DNA of 64,000 nt from Stutzerimonas stutzeri (GTDB taxonomy: Bacteria; Pseudomonadota; Gammaproteobacteria; Pseudomonadales; Pseudomonadaceae). Shown in pieces: positions 37,971-49,007 of this stretch. Location of the stretch: NCBI RefSeq assembly GCF_015291885.1, contig NZ_CP036186.1:3189001-3253000 (forward strand), written 5' to 3'. A model generated the notes under the pieces. That model saw nothing but the letters and a program-made list of their open reading frames with translations. It was not told the origin of the DNA and did no database searches. Position 1 is the stretch's first letter, and each line of letters begins with the position of its first letter. A program made the position numbers and the translations under genes.

Positions 37971-39473
37971 TCAGAGTTCCGGACGCATGTGCGGGAAGAG
38001 GATCACGTCGCGGATCGAAGGCGAGTTAGTCAGCAGCATCACCAGGCGGTCGATACCGATACCCTCGCCGGCGGTCGGCGGCATGCCGTACTCCAGCGCA
38101 CGCACGAAGTCGGCATCGAAGTGCATGGCCTCGTCGTCACCGGCGTCCTTGTCAGCTACCTGGGCGTGGAAGCGTTCGGCCTGATCTTCGGCATCGTTGA
38201 GCTCGGAATAGGCGTTGGCAATCTCGCGGCCACCAATGAACAGCTCGAAGCGGTCGGTGACGTTGGGGTTGCGATCGTTGCGGCGCGCCAGCGGCGAGAC
38301 CTCGAACGGGTACTCGGTGATGAAGGTCGGCTGTTCCAGCTTGTGCTCGACCAGCTCCTCGAAAATCATCACCTGCAGCTTGCCCAGGCCTTCGTGACCG
38401 AGCAGCTTGGCGCCGGCCTTCTTGGCGAGGGCGCGGGCCTTTTCCAGGTCGTTGAGATCATCCGCGGTGATTTCCGGGTTGAACTTGAGGATCGAATCGA
38501 ACACCGAAAGCCGTACGAACGGCTCACCGAAATGGAACACCTTGTCGCCGTAGGGCACGTCGGTGCTGCCCAGCACGGCCTGGGCCAACTCGCGGAACAG
38601 CTCCTCGGTCAGGTCCATGTTGTCTTCGTAGTCAGCATAGGCCTGGTAGAACTCGAGCATGGTGAACTCGGGGTTGTGCCGGGTCGAAACGCCTTCGTTA
38701 CGGAAGTTACGGTTGATCTCGAACACGCGCTCGAAGCCACCGACCACTAGCCGCTTGAGGTAAAGCTCAGGGGCGATACGCAGGAACATCGGCATGTCCA
38801 GCGCGTTGTGGTGCGTCTCGAAAGGCTTGGCCGCGGCGCCGCCGGGGATGGTCTGCAGCATCGGCGTTTCCACTTCGAGGAAGTCACGCTCGGCGAGGAA
38901 CTTGCGGATATGCGCGATGATTTTCGAGCGCACGCGGAAGGTCTCGCGAACTTCCTCGTTGACCATCAGATCGACGTAGCGTTGGCGATAGCGCTGCTCG
39001 GTGTCGGTCAGGCCGTGAAACTTGTCCGGCAGCGGACGCAGCGACTTGGTCAGCAGGCGCACGCTGCTCATGTAGACGTAGAGGTCACCCTTGCCGGAAC
39101 GCGCCAGGGTGCCTTCGGCGGCAATGATGTCGCCCAGATCGAAGTGCTTGACCGCCTCGACCTGCTCGGCCGGCAGCGTCTTGCGATTGACATACACCTG
39201 AATACGCCCGCTCATGTCCTGCAACACCATGAACGGCCCGCGGTTGAGCATGATGCGGCCGGCAACCTTGACCGGAACGGCAGCCGCCTCCAGCTCTTCC
39301 TTGGTCTTCTCGGCGTACTGTTTCTGCAGGTCGCCTGCATAGCGGTCACGGCGGAAGTCATTGGGGAAGGCATTGCCCTGCTCACGCACGGCAGCAAGCT
39401 TTTCCTTGCGCTGGGCAATCAGCTTGTTTTCTTCCTCTTGGACGGCGTGCTGGTTCAGCGGTTGTTCGCTCAT
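37971..39473 (-). CDS. lysS: Lysyl-tRNA synthetase, class II
   Basis: Charges tRNA-Lys. 500 residues: OB-fold anticodon-binding domain ([21 protein letters not shown]) and class II catalytic core with motif 2 [18 protein letters not shown] and motif 3 [12 protein letters not shown]. Ends at HMRPEL as usual. No good ribosome binding site is seen before ATG 39473. Downstream of prfB, the ancient prfB-lysS order also known from E. coli, but 223 bp of repeats separate the two here. Confidence 0.97.
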   Translation of the reverse strand: MSEQPLNQHAVQEEENKLIAQRKEKLAAVREQGNAFPNDFRRDRYAGDLQKQYAEKTKEELEAAAVPVKVAGRIMLNRGPFMVLQDMSGRIQVYVNRKTLPAEQVEAVKHFDLGDIIAAEGTLARSGKGDLYVYMSSVRLLTKSLRPLPDKFHGLTDTEQRYRQRYVDLMVNEEVRETFRVRSKIIAHIRKFLAERDFLEVETPMLQTIPGGAAAKPFETHHNALDMPMFLRIAPELYLKRLVVGGFERVFEINRNFRNEGVSTRHNPEFTMLEFYQAYADYEDNMDLTEELFRELAQAVLGSTDVPYGDKVFHFGEPFVRLSVFDSILKFNPEITADDLNDLEKARALAKKAGAKLLGHEGLGKLQVMIFEELVEHKLEQPTFITEYPFEVSPLARRNDRNPNVTDRFELFIGGREIANAYSELNDAEDQAERFHAQVADKDAGDDEAMHFDADFVRALEYGMPPTAGEGIGIDRLVMLLTNSPSIRDVILFPHMRPEL

Positions 39474-39510
39474 GGTTTCAAAATGCCTGGAATCGAAATG
39501 AATGAATCCT

Positions 39511-39665
39511 GGGTAGGGTGCGCCGGAAGGCGTTTCGCTTCAGCCCACCAGGGACCTGCCCTATTTTGGTGGGCTGAAGCCCACCCTACATCTGACGCGC
39601 GGAACTCAAGCAGGGCGGGCTTCAGCCCACCGACTGCCCTGTCGCGGCGGGCCAAAGCCCAGTCT
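39511..39665. repeat. Cluster of GTGGGCTTCAGCCCACC-type intergenic repeats
   Basis: Between lysS and prfB. Several imperfect copies in both orientations: GGTAGGGTG at 39511, GTGGGCTGAAGCCCACC at 39568-39584, GGGCGGGCTTCAGCCCACC at 39613-39631, and decayed edges. Inverted copies would fold into strong stems. Same element as at 2181-2237. It fills most of the 223-bp gap between prfB and lysS and may terminate or stabilise the prfB transcript. Confidence 0.65.
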
Positions 39666-39696
39666 GCGGTCGTGCCACTACTGTGCCCGGCAAGGC

Positions 39697-40792
39697 TTAC
39701 AGGCCCTGCTTCAGACTGGCTTCCAAGTACTGGTCGAGGTCGCCGTCCAGCACCCTGTTGCAGTCGCTACGTTCCACGCCAGTGCGCAGATCCTTGATGC
39801 GCGAGTCATCAAGCACATACGAGCGGATCTGATGGCCCCAGCCGATATCGGACTTGGTGTCTTCCAGCGCCTGGGACGCCGCATTGCGCTTTTGCATTTC
39901 CTGCTCGTACAACCGGGCCCGCAGCATTTTCATGGCGGTGTCCTTGTTGGCGTGCTGGGAACGCTCGTTCTGACAGGCCACTACGGTGTTGGTCGGTACG
40001 TGGGTGATACGCACTGCCGAGTCGGTGGTGTTGACGTGCTGACCACCGGCACCGGAGGAGCGGTAGGTATCGATGCGCAGGTCGGCCGGGTTGATCTCGA
40101 TCTCGACCCTATCGTCGATCTCGGGCGATACGAATACCGCCGAGAACGAGGTGTGGCGACGGGCGCCGGAGTCGAACGGACTCTTGCGCACCAGGCGGTG
40201 CACGCCGATCTCGGTGCGCAGCCAGCCGAAGGCGTATTCGCCCTTGATGTGTACGGTGGCGCCCTTGATGCCGGCGACCTCACCCTCGGACAGCTCGACG
40301 ATCTCGGCAGTGAAGCCGCGCTTGTCGGCCCAGCGCAGGTACATGCGCAGCAGGATGTTGGCCCAGTCCTGGGCCTCGGTACCGCCGGAGCCAGCCTGGA
40401 TATCGAGGTAGCAGTTGTTGGGGTCCATCTCGTGGCTGAACATGCGGCGGAACTCGAGCTTCTCGAGAATTTCGCGCAGGCGCTCGACTTCGGCCACGAT
40501 GTCGTTCACGGCGCCTTCGTCGTTTTCTTCGGCGGCCATTTCCAGCAGGTCGCGCGAATCGGCCAGGCTACCGGTCAGGTCGTCGATGGTTTCGACGATC
40601 TGCGCTAGGGTAGCGCGTTCACGGCCCAGGCTCTGGGCGTATTCGGGCTTGTTCCAGACGTTCGGGTCTTCGAGTTCGCGGTTTACTTCGACGAGACGAT
40701 CATGCTTCTGATCGTAGTCAAAGATACCCCCGAATTGACTGGGTGCGCTCGGACAGGTCCTTGATGCTGTTGAGGATCGGGTTGATTTCCAT
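39697..40792 (-). CDS. prfB: Peptide chain release factor 2, with programmed +1 frameshift
   Basis: Terminates translation at UGA and UAA. Reading starts at ATG 40792, 24 codons, then an in-frame TGA at 40718-40720; a +1 shift at CTT-TGAC continues into the long frame, giving 364 residues in all. Anticodon-like SPF ([10 protein letters not shown]) identifies RF2 and GGQ ([10 protein letters not shown]) is the hydrolysis motif. A single automated open frame from 40809 misses the first exon-like part. Lysine synthetase gene follows after a repeat cluster. Confidence 0.96.
40717..40732 (-). other. RF2 programmed frameshift site
   Basis: Sense strand CGG GGG TAT CTT TGA C: an internal Shine-Dalgarno-like GGGGG three bases before CTT, then TGA followed by C, a weak termination context. 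Low RF2 lets the ribosome slip +1 on CTT/TTT, so RF2 autoregulates. The layout matches the E. coli site. Confidence 0.95.
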
Positions 40793-40916
40793 AGGTAGGC
40801 AGCTCTCAATCGGACGGTGCAAAAGCCGGCGATTATAACTCAGCCAACCCGTGCTGACAGCCCGCTGGGCGTGCCGGCGGACGGTCAGGAAACGGATTTG
40901 CCCTTATGATGGCTGG

Positions 40917-41633
40917 TCAGGCACTGACACCACGTACCTGGCTTTCCAGTTCGCCTTTGAGTTGCGGATCGAGCTGCAGGCAGCGAGCCAGTTCGTCGAG
41001 GTAGGCACGCTCCATGAAATGCTCCTCGTCGACCATCAGTACGCTGGCCAGGTACATCTCGGCAGCCATCTCCGGGGTGCTGGCGGCACTGGCCACGTCG
41101 GCCGGGTCCAGCGGCTTGTTCAGTTCGGCCTCCAGCCACTGCTGCAGATCAGCATCGGCCAGCTTGCCCAGCTCCGCCTCGATGAGCTGACGCTCTCGGG
41201 CATCGACATGGCCGTCGGCCTTGGCCGCTGCCACCAGCGCCTTGAGAATGCCCTGGCTGTGGACCTCGACCTCTGCCGGCGGCAGGCGATCAATGGTCTG
41301 TGGCGTCTGCTGCTGCGTCCCGCCCTGCTGTGCCTGCCAGTTGCTGTAAGCCTTGTAGGCCAGCACCCCGAGTGCCGCCAGCCCACCGTAGGTCACCGCC
41401 TTGCCGCCCATCTTGCGCATCTTGCGATTGCCCAGCAGCAGACCCATGGCACCGGCGGCCAGCGCGCTGTTGCCACTACCGGAAAGCGCCTTGCCGAGCG
41501 AACCGCCGCCGACACCGGAGAGCAGGTCACTCAAACCTCCACCGCCGGGTTTGCCGCCCATGCCGGATTGCTGCTTCTGCAGCAGGTCCTGTCCTGACTT
41601 GAGCAGCTGATCGAGAAGGCCACTGGTTTTCAT
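40917..41633 (-). CDS. DUF533/TerB-fold protein, YebE-like
   Basis: 238 residues from ATG 41633 (GGAGAG upstream). Gly/Gln-rich N-terminal part (residues 1-50), a hydrophobic segment (SALAAGAMGLLLG and KAVTYGGLAALGVLAYKAYS, about 60-100), then a TerB-like alpha-helical domain (GILKALVAAAKADGHVDARE, LIEAELGKLADADL, EMYLASVLMVDEEHFMERAY). TerB folds bind metal through acidic residues and are linked to envelope stress; role here unknown. Single gene between prfB and the xenA-like gene. Confidence 0.87.
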   Translation of the reverse strand: MKTSGLLDQLLKSGQDLLQKQQSGMGGKPGGGGLSDLLSGVGGGSLGKALSGSGNSALAAGAMGLLLGNRKMRKMGGKAVTYGGLAALGVLAYKAYSNWQAQQGGTQQQTPQTIDRLPPAEVEVHSQGILKALVAAAKADGHVDARERQLIEAELGKLADADLQQWLEAELNKPLDPADVASAASTPEMAAEMYLASVLMVDEEHFMERAYLDELARCLQLDPQLKGELESQVRGVSA

Positions 41634-41667
41634 CGGATTCTCTCCACACGAAGGACGTAAAGGATTG

Positions 41668-42870
<1,203 letters not shown>

Positions 42871-44964
42871 TCAGGCGGCGCTGACCTGCACCGTCACGCC
42901 GTTCAGCGCCGCGTTGCCGGAGACATCCAGCTGGCGCTCGTCGGTCAGGTCGTTGCAACTCGCGCCAGGCTGCTGCCGCGCGATATCCAGCTGCACGCCC
43001 GGCCGCGCATGGCCCCAGCCGTGCGGCAGGCTGACCACGCCGGGCATCATCTCCTCGCTGGCCAGCGCCTCCACCTCGACCACGCCGACCCGCGAATGCA
43101 CCCGCACCCGCTGGCCATCATGCAGCGCCCGCGCCGCCATGTCGGTTGGGTGCATCAGCAACTGATGACGCGGCTTACCCTTCACCAGGCGCTGGTAGTT
43201 GTGCATCCAGGAGTTGTTGCTGCGCACGTGGCGGCGGCCGATCAGCAATAGCTCGTCGGCACCCGCCTGGGGCTGCGCAGCGAAACGCTGCAGATCGTCC
43301 AGCATCAGCGCCGGCGCGGCCTGGATGCGCTTGTTCGGCGTTTTCAAGCGCCGCGCCAGATTCGGCTTGAGCGGCCCGAGATCCAGCCCGTGGGGATAAT
43401 CCTCCAGCGCTGCCAGGCTCAGCTTGCGCTCGGACTTGTCACCATAGGGCCCATGGCGCAGCGCCAGGTCCATCATCTGTTGCGGCGGCATGGTCGGCTT
43501 GAGCTCGACGCCCACCCGCCCAGCGTAGGCCTCGGCCAGGCCGATAAAGATTTCCCAGTCATGCAGCGCGCCCTCGGGCTTGGGCAGCACCGGCAGGTTG
43601 AAGCGGGTGACGTTGCGCACGGCGAGCAGATTGAATGTCGCGTCGTAATGGTCGTGCTCCAGCGGTGCGGTCGGCGGCAGGATCACATCGGCATAGCGGG
43701 TCGTCTCGTTGATGTAGAAGTCCACGCTGAGCATGAACTCCAGTCCATCCAGCGCCTGCTCCAGCTTGCGCCCGTTGGGTGTGGAAAGCACCGGGTTGCC
43801 AGCCACGGTGATCAGCGCACGCACCTGCCCCTCCCCAGGCTCGAGCATCTCTTCGGCCAATGCCGCTACCGGTAGCTCGCCGCCATATTCGGGCAGTTGC
43901 GACACCCGACTACGCCAGGCGTCAAAATGGCCGCCCTTGGTGGTCTCCACCAGATCCACCGCCGGCTCGGTGCACAGCGCGCCGCCGACCCGGTCGAGGT
44001 TGCCGGTGACCAGGTTGATCAGCTGCACCAGCCACTGGCAGAGCGTGCCGAAGGCCTGGGTCGAAACGCCCATGCGTCCGTAGCAGACCGCCCTGTCCGC
44101 CGCCGCGAAGTCCCGCGCCAACTGGCGGATCTGCTCGGCCGGAACACCGCAACGGGCGCTCATCGCCTCGGCGCTGAAGGCGGCGATCGCCGTGCGCACC
44201 TCCTCGATGCCGTCCAGCGGCAGTTCGCTGGCACGCGTCAGCCCTTCCTCGAACAGGGTGTTGAGCAGGCCGAACAACAGCGCGGCGTCCTGTCCGGGGC
44301 GCACGAACAGATGTTGATCGGCGATGGCGGCGGTCTCGCTGCGCCGCGGGTCGACCACCACCAGTTTGCCGCCGCGGGCGCGGATCGCCTTCAGCCGCTT
44401 CTCCACATCGGGCACGGTCATGATGCTGCCATTGGAGGCCAGCGGATTGCCGCCGAGGATCAGCATGAAATCGGTGTGATCGATGTCCGGCACCGGCAGC
44501 AGCAGACCATGGCCGTACATCAGGTGGCTGGTCAGGTGGTGCGGCAGCTGGTCGACCGACGTGGCCGAGAAGCGGTTGCGCGTCTTCAGCAGACCGAGGA
44601 AGTAATTGCTGTGGGTCGTCAGCCCGTAGTTATGCACACTCGGGTTGCCTTGGTAGATCGCCACGGCATTACTACCGTGGCGCTCGCGGATCTCAGCCAG
44701 GCGCTCGGCGACCAGTTCGTAGGCCTCCTCCCAGCTGATGGCCTGCCACTCATCGCCGCAGCGGCGCATCGGGTGGCGCAGGCGATCGGGGTCGTTCTGG
44801 ATGTCCTGCAGCGCCACTGCCTTCGGACAGATATGGCCGCGGCTGAAGCTGTCGAGGGGGTCGCCCTTGATCGAAAGGATGCGCTCGCCTTCGGTCTGGA
44901 TGGTCAGGCCGCAGATGGCTTCGCACAGGTGACAGGCACGGTGATGGACGCTGATGTCGCTCAT
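42871..44964 (-). CDS. Molybdopterin-dependent oxidoreductase (CISM family), substrate unknown
   Basis: 697 residues from ATG 44964. [4Fe-4S] motif CHLCEAIC...GHIC (C11, C14, C18, C46) and molybdopterin-domain features: YQGNPSVHNYG, ILGGNPLASNGS, VVDPRRSETA, and the C-terminal dinucleotide-binding LPHGWGHARPG. No Cys or Sec is seen at the usual molybdenum-ligand region, where SATSVDQLPHH stands, so a Ser-type ligand or none is possible. No signal peptide, so cytoplasmic. It lies between recJ and xenA; the open frame extending to 45906 is a shadow within recJ. Confidence 0.87.
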   Translation of the reverse strand: MSDISVHHRACHLCEAICGLTIQTEGERILSIKGDPLDSFSRGHICPKAVALQDIQNDPDRLRHPMRRCGDEWQAISWEEAYELVAERLAEIRERHGSNAVAIYQGNPSVHNYGLTTHSNYFLGLLKTRNRFSATSVDQLPHHLTSHLMYGHGLLLPVPDIDHTDFMLILGGNPLASNGSIMTVPDVEKRLKAIRARGGKLVVVDPRRSETAAIADQHLFVRPGQDAALLFGLLNTLFEEGLTRASELPLDGIEEVRTAIAAFSAEAMSARCGVPAEQIRQLARDFAAADRAVCYGRMGVSTQAFGTLCQWLVQLINLVTGNLDRVGGALCTEPAVDLVETTKGGHFDAWRSRVSQLPEYGGELPVAALAEEMLEPGEGQVRALITVAGNPVLSTPNGRKLEQALDGLEFMLSVDFYINETTRYADVILPPTAPLEHDHYDATFNLLAVRNVTRFNLPVLPKPEGALHDWEIFIGLAEAYAGRVGVELKPTMPPQQMMDLALRHGPYGDKSERKLSLAALEDYPHGLDLGPLKPNLARRLKTPNKRIQAAPALMLDDLQRFAAQPQAGADELLLIGRRHVRSNNSWMHNYQRLVKGKPRHQLLMHPTDMAARALHDGQRVRVHSRVGVVEVEALASEEMMPGVVSLPHGWGHARPGVQLDIARQQPGASCNDLTDERQLDVSGNAALNGVTVQVSAA

Positions 44965-45092
44965 TTCGGGTTCCCGCATGGCGCTGTTGTTGTCCCGCCA
45001 CTCTAGGCGCCGCGGCCGCAGGCAACAATCGAACGTTCCGCCGGGGAATGCCAGCCGATTCAGCCGGCCTATCGTCAGCCGGCGTGCATCGG

Positions 45093-46808
45093 TCAGCGCG
45101 GGGCGATGTGGGCCACCATCAGCTGCACGCTTTCCTGGCCGCGATACTCGTTGACGTCCAGTTTGTAGGCCAGCTCCGCCCAGCGCACCGTCGGGTTCGG
45201 CCAGATCTCGCGGTCGACGTTGAAGGCGATGCCGTCCAGCGTCAGCGATCCGCATTCGCTCTTGAGCACAAGCTTGAGATGGCGCTCGCCGACGATACGT
45301 TGCTGCACCAGCTGGAACACGCCATGGAACATCGGCTCGGGAAAATGCTGGCCCCAGGGCCCGGCGTTGCGCAGCGCACGCGCCAGCTCCAGATGGAATT
45401 CCTCGACGCTGAGCTGGCCGTCGGTGAGTAGCCGACCGGTGAGATCCTCCTCGCACAGCTGGCGGCGCACTTCGGCATCGAAGGCCGCGGCGAAGGCGCC
45501 GAAGTTCGCTTGTGGCAGCGACAGCCCGGCCGCCATGGCGTGCCCGCCGAACTTGCTGATCAGGCCGGGATGCCTGGCGGCGACCGCGTCCAGCGCATCG
45601 CGGATATGAAACCCCGGCACCGAGCGCGCCGACCCTTTGAGCAGCCCGTCGCCAGCATCGGCGAACGCGATGGTCGGGCGGTGGTAGCGGTCCTTGAGGC
45701 GCGAGGCGAGGATGCCGATCACGCCCTGGTGCCAGTCCGGCTCGAACAGGCACAGGCCGAACGGCAGGTCCTCCAGTGGCAGATCCTTGAGCTGCGCCAG
45801 CGCCTCGCGTTGCATGCCCTGCTCGATGGCCTTGCGATCCTTGTTCAGTTCGTCGAGCTGGGTCGCCATGTCGCGCGCCAGCGCCTCGTCCTCGCAGAGC
45901 AGGCATTCGATGCCCAGCGACATGTCATCCAGCCGACCGGCCGCGTTCAATCGAGGGCCGAGGATGAAGCCAAGGTCGGTGGAGGTGATGCGCCGATGAT
46001 CGCGCCCGGCAACCTCGAGAATCGCCCGCAGCCCCGGCCGAGCCCGCCCAGCGCGAATTCGCGCCAGGCCCTGGTGGACCAGAATGCGGTTGTTGGCGTC
46101 CAGCGGCACCACGTCGGCGACACTGCCCAGCGCCACCAGATCGAGCAGCTCGGCCAGGTTCGGCTCGGGCCAGCCCTGACGGGCGAACCAGCCGAGGTCA
46201 CGCAGCCGTGCGCGCAGGGCCAGCAGCACGTAGAAGATCACCCCGACACCCGCGATGCACTTGCTCGGGAAGGTACATTCCGGCTGGTTGGGATTGACGA
46301 TGGCATCGGCCGCCGGCAGCTCGTGACCGGGCAGGTGATGGTCGGTGACCAGCACCCGCAACCCGGCCGCCTTGGCCGCCGCGACGCCATCGACGCTGGA
46401 GATGCCGTTGTCGACGGTCACCAGCAGGTCGGGTTCGCGCTGCAAGGCGACGGCAACGATTTCGGGCGTCAGCCCGTAGCCGTATTCGAAGCGATTGGGC
46501 ACCAGATAATCGACATGCGCCGCCCCAAGCTGACGCAGGCCGAGCACGCCGACGCTGCTCGCGGTGGCGCCGTCGGCATCGAAGTCGCCGACGAACAGGA
46601 TGCGCTGGCGCTTTTCCAGCGCCTCGACCAGCAGCTCGACCGCGGCATCGATGCCCTTGAGCTGCCTATAAGGAATCAACCGCGCCAACCCCTTGTCCAG
46701 TTCCTCCGCGCAAGTCACGCCACGGGCCGCGTAGAGGCGCTGCAGCAGCGGCGGCAGCTCGCCGAGGTTGGGCAGCTGCTCGGGCAGGGGACGGGGTTCG
46801 ATACGCAT
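45093..46808 (-). CDS. recJ: Single-stranded-DNA exonuclease RecJ
   Basis: 5'-3' ssDNA exonuclease in recombination and mismatch repair. 571 residues: DHH domain with FVGDFDADGATA, VTVDNGISS and VTDHHLPGHELP (active Asp/His residues), DHHA1 (SGLLKGSARSVPGFHIRDAL, GGHAMAAGLSL) and the C-terminal OB part. Located upstream of prfB in order, with three genes inserted, whereas E. coli has recJ-prfB-lysS contiguous. Directly upstream on the same strand is a winged-helix regulator (26 bp). Confidence 0.96.
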   Translation of the reverse strand: MRIEPRPLPEQLPNLGELPPLLQRLYAARGVTCAEELDKGLARLIPYRQLKGIDAAVELLVEALEKRQRILFVGDFDADGATASSVGVLGLRQLGAAHVDYLVPNRFEYGYGLTPEIVAVALQREPDLLVTVDNGISSVDGVAAAKAAGLRVLVTDHHLPGHELPAADAIVNPNQPECTFPSKCIAGVGVIFYVLLALRARLRDLGWFARQGWPEPNLAELLDLVALGSVADVVPLDANNRILVHQGLARIRAGRARPGLRAILEVAGRDHRRITSTDLGFILGPRLNAAGRLDDMSLGIECLLCEDEALARDMATQLDELNKDRKAIEQGMQREALAQLKDLPLEDLPFGLCLFEPDWHQGVIGILASRLKDRYHRPTIAFADAGDGLLKGSARSVPGFHIRDALDAVAARHPGLISKFGGHAMAAGLSLPQANFGAFAAAFDAEVRRQLCEEDLTGRLLTDGQLSVEEFHLELARALRNAGPWGQHFPEPMFHGVFQLVQQRIVGERHLKLVLKSECGSLTLDGIAFNVDREIWPNPTVRWAELAYKLDVNEYRGQESVQLMVAHIAPR

Positions 46809-46834
46809 GGAATTCCGGGCTCGGTGAAGGTCGT

Positions 46835-47362
46835 TTACAGGGAGGTGGCGGCGCGAGCGGCCTGGTCGTACAGCCCCGACATGGCGCGCAACATGCCGGC
46901 CAGGCGGTGAATCTCATCGGGATCGATATTGAGGTTCTCGAACGAGGCGATCAGGCATTCGCGGCGGATGTCGGCGTATTCCTGGCAGAGCGCGCGGCCC
47001 TTGTCGGTAGTTCGATAGAACATCTCTTTGCCCTGCTTCGCGCCTTCCACCAGGCCGAGTTTGCCGAGCTTCTTCAGCGCGTAGGTCACGGTGTGCGTGT
47101 CTTCCACGTTGAGCAGCAGGCAGATGTCCGCCTGTCGCTTGGCGCGCCCGCGACTGGTGAGGTTGTGCAGCACCATGACGTCCAGCGCGTTCATCTCCAC
47201 CGTGCCGCAGGCCTGCATGCAACGCTCCATCCAGCGCATCAACGCGGCGCTGGCGACGATGATTCCGTACTCGAGCTCGGACAGTTCCTGGGACTGCTCG
47301 GCGAGGTGCGCCGAAGCGACGATCGAAGATCGCAACGGACGGGGGCTTTTGGCGTCAACCAT
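46835..47362 (-). CDS. Winged-helix (MarR-like) DNA-binding protein
   Basis: 175 residues from ATG 47362 (AGGA 7 bases upstream). N-terminal helices with IVASAALMRWMERCMQACG, then the winged helix DVMVLHNLTSRGRAKRQADI and LLNVEDTHTVTYALKKLGKLGL, and a C-terminal dimerisation helix. Belongs to the MarR-like group often called transcription regulator with HTH. Divergent from the pxpABC operon with two inverted repeats between them, so the likeliest regulator of 5-oxoproline use. Confidence 0.88.
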   Translation of the reverse strand: MVDAKSPRPLRSSIVASAHLAEQSQELSELEYGIIVASAALMRWMERCMQACGTVEMNALDVMVLHNLTSRGRAKRQADICLLLNVEDTHTVTYALKKLGKLGLVEGAKQGKEMFYRTTDKGRALCQEYADIRRECLIASFENLNIDPDEIHRLAGMLRAMSGLYDQAARAATSL

Positions 47363-47471
47363 CTTGAGTTCCTGATTGATGAAGCGGCAGCGCCGTTCGT
47401 ATCGATGTGGCGGGAAAGGATACAGCAATGTCCGCTCAGGCACTTCAGGCGGCCGACGGAAGAAATACGTT

Positions 47472-47502
47472 GATAATTTATCGATACTTTATCAGTGTAT
47501 CG
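47472..47502. promoter_or_regulatory. Candidate operator in the divergent regulator-pxpA spacer
   Basis: GATAA-T-TTATC (47472-47482) and CGATAC-N9-GTATCG (47482-47502) are perfect inverted repeats, overlapping by one base, in an AT-rich island 110 bp upstream of the regulator start and about 50 bp before pxpA. Likely site for the winged-helix protein; not tested. Confidence 0.5.
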
Positions 47503-47553
47503 ACCCTCAACGCCGTCGCAAACGCACCAGTCCATTTCGAAGGAGCAGCCATC

Positions 47554-48303
47554 GTGAGTCGTCTCTTACTCAATTGCGATATAGGGGAAAGCTTCGGCGC
47601 CTGGACCATGGGCCTGGATGCCGAGGTGATGCCGTTCATCGATTGCGCCAATGTCGCCTGCGGCTTCCATGCGTCCGATCCGCAGATCATGCGGCGCACA
47701 GTGGCGTTGGCACGCGAACATGATGTGCGCATTGGCGCCCATCCGGCCTATCCGGATCTGGTCGGCTTCGGTCGGCGCTCCATGGCCTGCAGCCCGGCAG
47801 AAGTGGAGAACATGCTGCTCTATCAGATCGGCGCACTCGACGGCATCTGCCGCGCCGAAGGCACGCAGGTTCGCTACGTCAAACCCCACGGTGCGCTGTA
47901 CAACGACATGATGCGCCAGCCCGACCTGCTGCGCGCGGTCATGAGCGCCATCAAGGCCTACAGCACCAATCTGCCGCTGATGCTGATGTCCACCCGCGAC
48001 AACAGCACGAGCCGGGCGCTGGCGGAAGAAATGGGCATCACCCTGTGGTTTGAAGTGTTCGCCGACCGCGCCTACGACGCCGCCGGCATGCTTGTTTCGC
48101 GCAGCCTGCCAGGCGCCGTCCACCACGATGCAGATACCGTTGCCGACCAAGCGCTGCGCCTGGCCAAGGGTGAACCCCTGACAGCGAGCGATGGCAGTGC
48201 GCTGATTCTGCAGGCCAATACCCTCTGCGTGCACGGTGACAACGCCGGCTCGGTCGCCGCCGTCCAGCGCATCCGTCAGGCGCTGCAGGCGCTTCCCGCA
48301 TGA
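47554..48303 (+). CDS. pxpA: 5-oxoprolinase subunit A (LamB/YcsF family)
   Basis: Component of the ATP-dependent 5-oxoprolinase that opens 5-oxo-L-proline (pyroglutamate) to glutamate. 249 residues from GTG 47554, which has AAGGAG 9 bases upstream; earlier ATGs lead into non-coding sequence. Conserved metal-site motifs: [36 protein letters not shown] and [12 protein letters not shown]. Start of a three-gene unit; stop overlaps pxpB in ATGA. Confidence 0.95.
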   Translation: MSRLLLNCDIGESFGAWTMGLDAEVMPFIDCANVACGFHASDPQIMRRTVALAREHDVRIGAHPAYPDLVGFGRRSMACSPAEVENMLLYQIGALDGICRAEGTQVRYVKPHGALYNDMMRQPDLLRAVMSAIKAYSTNLPLMLMSTRDNSTSRALAEEMGITLWFEVFADRAYDAAGMLVSRSLPGAVHHDADTVADQALRLAKGEPLTASDGSALILQANTLCVHGDNAGSVAAVQRIRQALQALPA

Positions 48304-49007
48304 AGCCACGGATCGAAGTGGTCGGCGTCGACAGCCTGTTGCTGCGCCTGTTCGATCAGATCGACGAGGACAATATGCCGTGGATGCTTGCCGCCACTCA
48401 GCGTGTGCGGGATGCGTTCGGCGGTGCCCTCATCGATCTCGTGCCCTCCTACACCACGCTGCTGGTGCATTACGACCTGACCCGGCTGAACGATCAGCAG
48501 GCCCGCCAGCATCTCCATCAGGTACTTGAAGGTCTTCAGCCGACCGCTGCCGAAAGTGCTCGCCAGCACGATATACCGGTGTGGTACGACCCGAGCGTCG
48601 GCCCGGAACTGCAAGCGCTGGGCGAGCGCAGCGGCCTCGGTGTTGCCGGCGTGATCGAGCAACACAGCGCGCATATCTATCAGGTATTCGCATTGGGCTT
48701 TGCACCGGGCTTCGCCTTTCTCGGACTGGTGGACGAACGTCTGGCAAGCCCGCGCCTGGCCACACCACGCAAGCAGGTGCCGGCCGGAAGCCTGGGCATC
48801 GCCGATCGGCAGACCGCCATATATCCGTTGGTATCGCCGGGTGGCTGGAACCTGATCGGTCGCAGCCCGGTTCGCCTGTTCGACCGCGAGCTCGACGGCT
48901 ATAGCCTGTGGCAACCAGGCGACCGGGTGCGCTTCGTGCCCATCGAGCGCGCCGAATTCATCCGCTTGGGCGGCAACGACAGCCCTTTCCAGGAGACTGC
49001 CGCATGA
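48300..49007 (+). CDS. pxpB: 5-oxoprolinase subunit B (KipI-like)
   Basis: 235 residues of the KipI/allophanate-hydrolase-subunit-1 type, forming a complex with PxpC. Recognisable by [19 protein letters not shown] and by [20 protein letters not shown], followed by [12 protein letters not shown], the segment conserved in the family. ATG overlaps the pxpA stop (ATGA) and its own stop overlaps pxpC, so all three are translationally coupled, consistent with a fixed complex. Confidence 0.94.
   Translation: MKPRIEVVGVDSLLLRLFDQIDEDNMPWMLAATQRVRDAFGGALIDLVPSYTTLLVHYDLTRLNDQQARQHLHQVLEGLQPTAAESARQHDIPVWYDPSVGPELQALGERSGLGVAGVIEQHSAHIYQVFALGFAPGFAFLGLVDERLASPRLATPRKQVPAGSLGIADRQTAIYPLVSPGGWNLIGRSPVRLFDRELDGYSLWQPGDRVRFVPIERAEFIRLGGNDSPFQETAA

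Noticed and set aside
44965..45906. N-terminal extension of the molybdopterin oxidoreductase to 1011 residues
   Set aside because: The extra part is low-complexity Arg/Ala/Gly sequence overlapping recJ in another frame; the Fe-S motif that begins the family lies just after ATG 44964.
45510..46910. 466-residue plus-strand frame over recJ
   Set aside because: Shadow of recJ; recJ has all DHH motifs on the other strand.
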